DNA of 64,000 bases from positions 3,491,142 to 3,555,141 of the forward strand of contig OZ024785.1 of assembly GCA_964017065.1 (NCBI GenBank). The letters are read 5' to 3'. Position numbers and translations under genes: made by a program. The notes below the pieces were generated by a model. It did not search any database and was not told the origin of the DNA. It saw nothing but the letters and a program-made list of their open reading frames with translations. Shown here piece after piece: positions 56,615 through 64,000 of the stretch; the stretch's first letter is position 1; each line of letters opens with the position of its first letter. This DNA is from Haliclona indistincta. Lineage: Eukaryota; Porifera; Demospongiae; Haplosclerida; Chalinidae.

Positions 56615-59600
56615 TTCTTGGGCATGTACCTGATCAGACAGTGTGGCTGAATGGTACTCTCACCATAATGGTCAACGCCACCAAGGCCTGCCATACCATT
56701 GTTCCGTTCCGTGACGGTGATTGGGTGAATTATGTTCCAAGACCATCCAATATTACTGACCTGCACATAATTGATGTTTTATTAATTGATGAGCGGTTCA
56801 ACAACGCTACTATGACACTGAGAGCAACAAACTCTTCAGGAACTGTACTTAACTCAACAGAGTTCAAAGTATACACACTAGGTTAGTGATAAGTGCTACT
56901 TCAGCATGCTATACATGTACACTAACTCCTTCCTAACTTATCCATGTGGTCAGCATGTGGTGGTACATATACACTGACCTCTCTTGTGTCAAGTGGTGGT
57001 GGAGGCTAAGGGCTACAGTGTATTCATAACGAGTGTGGTAATGTCAAGTGCCTCTTAGATTACATCATTGTGCTTATTCTGACATTCCAAGAGCATATTC
57101 TGACCTCAATACTTGTCTGTGTGAGTGTGTGTATGACACAATTCTGTGTCTGGACAGTCTATCAGTTGATGTTCATCAACTACTCTACTATTGTTAAGTA
57201 TGTTTAGATGATAGGAATGGTTTTAAATGGTAGTACAAGTTCAATATTATGCCACGCGGTAGACGTGGCATATTTAGGGTTGGGCGGAAACAAGATGGCT
57301 GCTACACGTAGGCTAAACGCAATAATTCACGTATATCTTGGCTGTTGACGACATCAGGGGTATTTTAACTACCTAGGGGCTATCCTAAGAGGTAAGCGCT
57401 TACAATGAGTCCACTAATAAAGACTATAAGGCCAGTTGCTATGGGTATGAAGATGGCGTCTCGCCTGGAGGCACTATTACGGCACTGCCATATCTTCGCC
57501 GTACGGGCGTTTCAAGCTAATCTAACGTTCTAAAGCTCTTTGCACGATTTGTGTGATTATAAAGAGACCTTCAGAAGCAAAAGAAACCAGGTCTAAGGTG
57601 GTAAACCAGAGTTCACGTGGTCACCCGTTTGTTCATCTTCTTTCTTCTTCTTCTTCTTATTCTTCTTCTTCTTCTTCAGAGAGCCTAGCGCCGTGGCTAG
57701 TGAGCTATTCAAGACAAAAACTACACAGAAACTACACTAGTCGTTGTGAGCAGTGCACCTGATATCTATTTAAGCCTAAAACACTAGCAGAAGCGAGTAT
57801 TTTCAGGAAAATAGCGAATTTTGGTCCATAATCAGACTCCATTCCATCATTCTGTTTGAACTCCGTTACTAGGTTACGCCTACTCGCGCACGCTCGTGTA
57901 TGAAATTATTCTAATACAAGCGCACCTTAGTACAAATTGCTTGGAACGCGAGTGCTGCTGCCACTAGCAGTGTTCACAGCAGACAACGAGCAAATCTTCA
58001 CTGTTACACTGGATTTGTCTGTTCAGGCTTGTAAGAATGTTAGCTTAAGCTTAGCTAATGTTGCATGGTACGTGTTGCATGCAGTGCAGAGTCGATCCAG
58101 TGCAGTCAGTGGAATAGTTCTCTTTACACTATATTAGCATAAGTAGCAACTAAGTCATTAATAAAAAAAGAAAAGAAACAAGTAATAAAAACATTTTAAC
58201 CAAAATGCAAGAGATTTAGGGTTGGTACATTTATCGAAAAAGTATGGAAACAAGATTTTGAAATGAAAAGCGGTATTGTAACAATAGCAGTGTAATGCTA
58301 CCTCCCTAAATTAACTGCTTTCGATAGTTGTGGTTAATTTAATAGGGAGGTAGCATTACACTGCTATTGTTACAATACCGCTTTTCATTTCAAAATCTTG
58401 TTTCCATACTTTTTCGATAAATGTACCAACCCTAAATCTCTTGCATTTTGGTTAAAATGTTTTTATTACTTTACTATTGAGTATTACATGTTTCCATCTT
58501 CTTAGTTCCTTGTTATTAGTGAAGTAGCTGTTGTTGTTGTATAAGTGTTTTATGGTCATGTGACCAGGAATGGTATAACTGTCTGGGAATGACTTTGATA
58601 TTAAACTGGTGTCCCTGGTATTAGATTCCAGATGATAAATTCTAGTACCTTACAAGTTGCATGGATTAGTGGTTTGTGTGTTCCCTGTTTTAAAGGTCAC
58701 TTATATGCAATTATGGATTCTATTGATCCAATGATCAGTAGGCTAACAAATCATGTGACAGTCACATGATGGTAAGCTTGTGTGGTAACCAGAGGAAACC
58801 ATTAAAATGACATGTTTTTTTTCCTAAACTATAATTATCCTGGATTGTATGATAATATACTACATGCAGCCTAGCCTAGCCGCTAACCCTCTATACCACT
58901 ACACACACTCAGTCTCTATAGTCCGCCATTTCATACGAGCTCTCGTGGGTATCGTATGTGCATTAGAGCATACCTGAATGGAGACGGCTCAGGCAAAACT
59001 ACGCATGTGTCCATCTTCTTTGTTCTGATGAGATCAGTACATGATAATCTTCTTCCATGGCCTTTCCAACAAGCTGTAACCTTTCAGCTTATCAGCCAGC
59101 GGGATCATTTGAAGAGTGTCAGTGAAACCATTCTTCCTGGACCTACAAAGCCCATCATTACAGCAACCACAGTCTGAGATGAACATAGCTAGTGGTTTCC
59201 AAAGATTTGTTCCCCTATCATAAATTATTTGAAAAATGAAGACTTTATTGATGTAAATGCGATCTACATAAAGTGCAAGGTAGATCTCAAAGGTTTAACT
59301 ACTGAGTAAAGGAAAATAGTAATGTACTTTCCATAGAAGTTGTACAATTAGTTGTGTGTAAAATCAACTCTAAGGCTGTTCCTTTTTGTGTGGTAACCAG
59401 AGGAAACCATTAAAATGACATGTTGTCTTTCCTAAACTATAACTATCCTAGATTGTACTGCATGTGACCTAGCCTGTTCTCTTGTGTTTTGTACATTATT
59501 AACCCTCGGCGCATGCGCGAGGGTTACGGTACTTGCTCTGTCATTCGTTCGATCATTCGTTCATTCTGTCTGTCCAATGAGCTGCAGAGACCATCGCTCA

Positions 59601-60866
59601 CTTCTGAAACTCGTTAAACGTATGAACAGGCTTAGTATGACAATGGCTTGCAATCTGACTCGTGGATTTTGCTAAAGTGCTTTCGTTCTCGAGTTATGTA
59701 TGGCTGGCTCACCTTGACGGCCGTCTTTCACCTCTCTGACGACAAAAGCGCCCATAGTTGACTACCTAGGTACTTGTAGATTCCATCTAAACTGTAGGAC
59801 AGCTCTGGGGGTGAGTAGACATCTTAAGAAAAAGCCTATCAAAGCGAAGAGCAATGGCTACCTACTCAGTGTTCACGGTCACGCCCACTTGACACACCTT
59901 GTCTCGGTTGTGGTCAGCACTTTGCTGTCTTCTGGTTAGCAGTGCAGTTTCAATAGCAAACAGGTTAGCTTTAGCTGCAAAGCTCTTTCTGCAAACCATA
60001 ACTAAGGAGCTAACTCTACAATGTTTGCAACGGTGCTCAAACGCCGAGGGTTCGTGAAATCCGTTCATTATCTTGTTGTCTACTGAGTGTTTCCTTAATC
60101 ATGTGACCATGAATATCATTGATGAATACCATTGTGTTGATTCTTTATTGTAACACAAACTTTCACATAGTCTCTCCTGTGAGGATTACTATAGATCAAA
60201 GCATCCTACTCCATTAGGGTCTGTGATATTAACCACCCCACATAGACTAACATAGCGCTGACTAGGTGCATTCCAGTGCCATGATAAGGATTTGACCTAC
60301 ATGTTGATGATCAATACATTAGTTATTCATAACACCTAGGCTAGCTGCTGTACTGGGGTAATTTTACTGTGGTAAGGTCATCATCTGCTCACTCATTGAC
60401 TGCTTGCTGCATATAGTGAGAGGGTTCCCTACATAGCTCATGTGACCAGTGAAGAATCACTAGCACTATGTGACTACAACGATATCACAACGATATCGTG
60501 TAAGTAGTACATTGGGTCATGTTAGTGTCTGTAGCTTGTAGAGGTAGTCACTGCTCTTGAGATTATGTTTCTCTATCATCACGATTATCATACCGAATAT
60601 TCCATTGGACTACTCATATCATGTCATTATTTCAGTGATCCACAGGATATGCTGATGCTTGGGTTAATTTTAGATGTCCACTATTTTTATGTTTATCTCA
60701 AATAGTTCAATGTGTACTATTTTTAGCATTATTTTTATAATGTAACAAAGCTACAATGTAGATGCTAAGTGCCTTACCATTAGTGTGTGTACATGGACAT
60801 CTCCCATTGTTGCTCTGTCTGTAACAACTCAAACATACTTGCACAGATGAAGTGTTGACTAAATTT

Positions 60867-60916
<50 letters not shown>

Positions 60917-63178
60917 ATAATGTCAGTGCTGTCACTAACTTGAGCTACTCTAGTAACTGTACCTACACCATTGTGTGGTGGCTCCCTCCCTACTCACAAG
61001 GACTGAAGGTCACAGACTACTACTGTGAGCTCAGACTGAATGGCACGATAGTTGAGAGCGGTGTGACTGTCAATTCCTATGTGGTGTTCAACCTCACTAC
61101 TGTACCAGCTAATGAACGCAGATACAGTGTGTCGGTATGGGCACGTGCCCCTCCTGGGAATGGGACTGTGACCAATGCTTCAGTAGTAGCTGCTTTAGGT
61201 AAGCCCTAGCGCTAGCTACAGTAGACCCTCACTGATCTGAACCAGTAGCTACAGTAGACTCTCACTAATCTGAACAGCCTTGTACCAGTAGCTACAGTAG
61301 ACCCTCACTAATCTGAACAGCCTTGTACCAGTAACTACAGTAGACCCTCACTAATCTGAACAGCCTTGTACCAGTAACTACAGTAGACCCTCACTAATCT
61401 GAACAGCCTTGTAGTACCAGTAGCTACAGTAGACCCTCACAGCCTAGCTTGTACCAGTAGCTACAGTAGACCCTCACAGCCTAGCTTGTACTAATAGCTT
61501 GAGTAGCTCTTCCCTAGTTCTTAGGTTTAGCTACAAGCTTGTGTTTTGTTTCATGTCATCATTGTCGTTCTCTCTAGCTCCTAATGTTAGCTATGACAGC
61601 GTTGAAGTCATTATTGCATCTCAGAAACAGAAAGCCATCCTTGTCTTTGTTGGAGTGGTGAGCTAGCTACACACACTTCACTATTCTATAATCTAAGCTC
61701 AATCTGTCTTCAGGTCGATCAGTCTTGTCCTGCCTCACACCCAACTGGTGCCAATATCAGTTTTTCATGTCTGCTAGATAAACACTCTGTACGACCAGTT
61801 GTCAATGGGACTACATTAGAGATCTACAGTGATGCTATTGATACTGGTTATACTAACTGCAGTGTGACTGTGACCAGTGACAATCTCTCTGGCGAGAACA
61901 CCAGTCAATCATTCATGTTCAGTAAGCAGTGTGTGTGTGTGTGCGTGTGCGTGTGTGTGTGTACGTGTGTGTCACCGACGGTGTCTCATTGTACCACTAA
62001 TGGTACAGGTGGGACTACAGGGTGCCCACACCGGCAGTGGGAGGCATGGTTGGTACCTCCTGCGAGTTCCTTGCCCGGGCTCCAGGAGTGCTCATAGCAC
62101 CGGCACATCGTACCTGCTTAGTGCACAGGTGCCCTGGCTTGTCCAGGAACGCGTGACCTGTAATAGGCAGTGAGAGGCTTTTACGTGTGTGTGTGCATGC
62201 GTGCGTGTACAAAAATTGATCACTACAAATCTACATGCAGGTTCCACTGACGTGCAACAATTAGTTGCCAGACCTTCAAACATCACAGGTGCGATAGACC
62301 TATGGATTGTGCTAGCCAGGAACTCCAGCCAACAACCAAAAGAGATCGTCGTGAACATATTTGACTCTCATGGGATGCTAGTGAATAGCACAACACCAGA
62401 CAGATCACTTCAGGAGAGGGTATTTACAGCAACAACAAAAATTCTTCCGATAGGCTGGTACACCGTCAGTGTACTATCCTGTTACAACAAGTCACTTACT
62501 ATAAATGAAACCGTCAATATCACTCGCTCGAATTATTCTACTCCTTCTCTCACTCCCTTTCCGTCACCATCACCGTCACCATCCTCCAGTCCTGCTCCTT
62601 CAACCACACCTGTCCCATCTTCCACAGGTGTACCCACCCCAACTAACAGTGAGTGAAAATAACTGATATGCTACTGATTTTTTTATGTAATAATTTTTTT
62701 TTCTCTTTTAGGTAATCTTGGAATAATTATTTGTGTTTCTGTTGGTTGTAAGTTAGATGTTATATTTTTACAACCTTTGATCTTCTGTTTCTGTTAGTTT
62801 TAGTTGTGATACTACTAGTGCTCATGGTAATCATCATAATTGTGATTGTGAGAATTCGTGTTTATTTGAAAAATCGTCGAAAAGGATCCTATGATGTTTC
62901 GTCTCATAGCAGATCAACAGGACAAAGATCTAGTCATGTGAGCCCTAATTTTGTCAGACACCAGTCAGTTACTGCAGCTGTATTTTGCCTCCCTCCATTA
63001 GAAGAGCTCTAGTATACCAGTTCAAGCTGAGGCTGGTAATGATAATGAGAATAGCGCGATGGTGTCACCAGGAGCAAGTTTGAACAACTCACACTATGCA
63101 TCCTACGGAGGATTCACGTCTTCATCGCCAGCTGAGCAATATGAAGCATCAACTCCTGACATGCAGCAACAGCTTTTG
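56615..63178 (+). CDS. R11: divergent FN3-like transmembrane receptor, ends not resolved
   Basis: Phase-compatible exons: 56615-56881 (VWLNGTLTIMVNATKACHTI), 60917-61198 (FN3-like, VSAVTNLSYSSNCTYTIVWW), 61578-61657, 61714-61921 (VDQSCPASHPTGANISFSCL), 62241-62648 (glycosylated module ending in a Ser/Pro/Thr stalk), 62712-62747, 62798-62937 (helix LVVILLVLMVIIIIVIV then RIRVYLKNRRK) and 63002-63178 (SHYASYGG, EQYEAS). All are open. The architecture parallels the R2-R10 family but the sequence is only distantly related. The first coding exon is unclear; MSVSVIFFLILLARSILVP at 55752 looks like a signal peptide but has no convincing donor. The 3' end is not found before transposon sequence begins at 63.2 kb. 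The 4-kb intron 56882-60916 contains repeats and a TRAF-like fragment. Confidence 0.6.
57248..57760. mobile_element. Hairpin-ended repeat family, copy 3
   Basis: Starts with hairpin TATGCCACG-CGGTAGA-CGTGGCATA, then TTAGGGTTGGGCGG and AACAAGATGGCTGCTAC, and ends after a CTT-rich tract and GAGAGCCTAGCGCC. This is the same order of modules as 21074-21142 plus 24142-24370. The right end is approximate. Confidence 0.5.
58180..58471. repeat. Near-perfect long palindrome in R11 intron
   Basis: Arms 58180-58314 and 58333-58471 (about 135 bp each) are inverse copies with only a 3-base length difference near the centre, around an 18-base loop. The outer word is AAGTAATAAAAACATTTTAA. Confidence 0.88.
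58781..58877. repeat. Direct repeat left of the TRAF-like fragment
   Basis: TGTGGTAACCAGAGGAAACC through GTTT-CCTAAACTATAA to CCTAGCC. It recurs at about 59390-59475, enclosing the TRAF-like fragment. Confidence 0.75.
58920..59309 (+). pseudogene. TRAF-type MATH domain fragment (intronless)
   Basis: The open part reads GYRMCIRAYLNGDGSGKTTH, FFVLMRSVHDNLLPWPFQQ and VTFQLISQ, diagnostic of the C-terminal TRAF/MATH domain of TRAF adaptors. It stops at 59176. The expected continuation (EMNIASGFQRFVPLS ... AIYIKCKVDLKGL) follows in another frame to about 59309 with further breaks. RING, zinc-finger and coiled-coil parts are absent. The uninterrupted copy and missing introns suggest a processed or transposon-carried fragment. 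No function expected. Confidence 0.78.
59390..59475. repeat. Direct repeat right of the TRAF-like fragment
   Basis: Second copy of the 58781-58877 repeat, same orientation. Confidence 0.75.
59490..60060. mobile_element. Putative element with a terminal hairpin
   Basis: Left edge TTAACCCTCG-GCGCATGCG-CGAGGGTT forms a short perfect hairpin. CGCCGAGGGTT recurs near 60045. It resembles the hairpin-ended family in plan but not in sequence. No protein is supported. Limits tentative. Confidence 0.35.
60869..60914. repeat. (CT)n microsatellite at an R11 splice acceptor
   Basis: About 46 bases of CT repeat form the polypyrimidine tract directly before the acceptor of the FN3-like exon at 60917. Confidence 0.9.
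61216..61490. repeat. Tandem repeat, about 42-bp unit
   Basis: Six to seven imperfect units of GCTACAGTAGACCCTCACTA plus ATCTGAACAGCCTTGTACCA within an R11 intron; later units are shortened. Confidence 0.85.
61928..61972. repeat. (GT)n microsatellite
   Basis: GTGTGTGTGTGCGTGTGC-type run in an R11 intron. Confidence 0.85.
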
Positions 63179-64000
63179 GTATGATTACACACTTCCGGTC
63201 TATAATGACGCAACCAAGGGCATATCGAGCCGTGAAGCGGCGAGAGGGCTAGCCTCGTGACCAGGCTCTAATACGAGCCTGGTCACGAGGCTAGCGCTAC
63301 GAGAGGGCATGCAACTAATGTAGACGGCATAGTGCTGAGTGTTACTATAAATAGAATTTATAACTATTAATACGTTAATGTTTCCGGTTAGTCACGTGTA
63401 CTAGCATGATCTGCTGAGAGCGCGCGAATACACACTGTACTGTCGATGTCGCCATCGATACTGCATAGCGCGCATGAAGCAAAGGCGAAGATGGACCTAG
63501 AGAGCGGTTCTGGAGAATGGCTCTGCTGTCTCAGGCGTCTGTACTTCTTGCGCAAAGCTGTGGCAGCCACCGTTGTACTCATAGGTGCTTTAGATACAAT
63601 AGATCCCGGTAAAATGCTAGTATGCTTATCCATCGGCACTGAGTCACTAGCTGCCGCTCTTGATACGCGCTGCCGGCCTGTGGTAACCGGAAGTAAGTCA
63701 GGACACGCCTGCACACTTTTGCAAACGGCCGTTTATGTTATGCGCGTATCAATGAAATGCCCCACTCCCCCCCACCCGGGGTAGGGTGGGGATTTGTCAA
63801 AATTCGTGTGTCAAAAGCCCCACCCCTGGGGCAGTGTAACTACGAAGCCGGTTCACAGTTTGCCTAAACGATGACACACTACGCAAGTTTGTTGCTGGCA
63901 ACAGTTGCGCAAAACAAATTTGCCTAGTGAATCATCATTTAAGGCAAACTGTAGACCGGCTTCGAATTTACTCTGCCCCAGGGGTGGGGCTTTTGACACA
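63179..64000. other. Repeat-rich end of the window
   Basis: Contains a 21-bp-stem palindrome (63248-63268 with 63275-63295), which shares TAGCCTCGT with the ends of element B and sits inside a sequence with AGAGGGCATGCAAC. It also holds an open frame at 63446-63784 of unknown nature (natural start perhaps MDLESGSGEWLCCLRRLYF) and a MITE reaching the last base. No R11 terminal exon was identified. Confidence 0.45.
63807..64000. mobile_element. MITE at window edge
   Basis: TGTGTCAAAAGCCCCACCCC at the left and its inverse ending exactly at base 64000; arms of about 55 bp (also GGCAAACTG against CAGTTTGCC). The target duplication cannot be seen because the window ends. Confidence 0.75.

Noticed and set aside
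57553..57762. Ser-rich frame
   Set aside because: Arises from the CTT/TTC repeat in the hairpin-ended element.
61864..62212. Frames around the GT repeat
   Set aside because: Microsatellite translation (Cys/Val runs) within an intron.
1..64000. Bacterial or plasmid origin, CRISPR arrays, operons
   Set aside because: Spliced genes, LTR and DNA transposons of animal type and long non-coding stretches exclude it; no direct-repeat/spacer array was seen.

Overview
The window looks like nuclear DNA of an early-branching animal, most likely a demosponge (Amphimedon-like; inferred, not proven). Genes are split into many short GT-AG exons with mostly 50-150 bp introns. The main theme is a plus-strand tandem array of paralogous type-I membrane receptors. 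Each copy is built as signal peptide, V-set-like Ig domain, two FN3-like domains, a third beta-rich N-glycosylated module, Ser/Thr-rich stalk, transmembrane helix and a tyrosine-motif tail. Extracellular exons are almost all phase 1-1, so they are interchangeable. No rRNA, tRNA or CRISPR was seen.

Layout. 0-0.4 kb: 3' end of a receptor. 0.9-5.1 kb: intact receptor with six YxxL/V tail motifs (R2). 7.4-8.2 kb: decayed cytoplasmic-tail exons. 8.4-12.3 kb: receptor R3, broken by a 1.8 kb transposon in an exon. 12.6-15.2 kb: receptor R4 with a nonsense codon. 16.8-17.4 kb: orphan tail exons and an orphan signal exon. 18.0-20.8 kb: receptor R5, cut off at its 3' end. 20.8-40.5 kb: a large transposon nest. 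It holds a split hairpin-ended element, a TTAA-flanked MITE, elements with 9-bp target duplications, a degenerate CXC/reverse-transcriptase/endonuclease element, a two-gene Tc1/IS630-type element with intact inverted repeats, and a very young Ty3/gypsy element nested in an older DNA transposon. 41.3-42.7 kb: intact Death-domain gene. 43.5-45.1 kb: decayed tail exons. 45.4-47.7 kb: intact receptor R7. 48.1-48.8 kb: open tail-exon cassette. 49.0-51.8 kb: receptor R8, broken by an exonic MITE. 52.2-52.7 kb: a 106-aa mini-receptor with almost no ectodomain (R9). 53.4-55.5 kb: receptor R10, degenerate. 56.6-63.2 kb: a divergent relative (R11) with a TRAF-like MATH pseudogene in an intron.

How it could work. 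Three tail types recur. Type A has an NPxY/YITM motif and repeated YETV motifs, some in TxYxxV (ITSM-like) context and some with ITAM-like spacing. Type B (R2) has ITIM-type VxYxxV and LxYxxV motifs. Type C is Pro-rich and ends in SYLTTMGKEVSKK. The Ig domains share constant flanks but differ in the segment after the core Trp, whereas the membrane-proximal module is nearly identical between copies. This pattern resembles diversifying recognition receptors coupled to homogenised signalling parts, comparable in design to the Alr allorecognition genes of the cnidarian Hydractinia. The function is inference. Several copies are visibly broken, so the array turns over quickly and transposons contribute to that.
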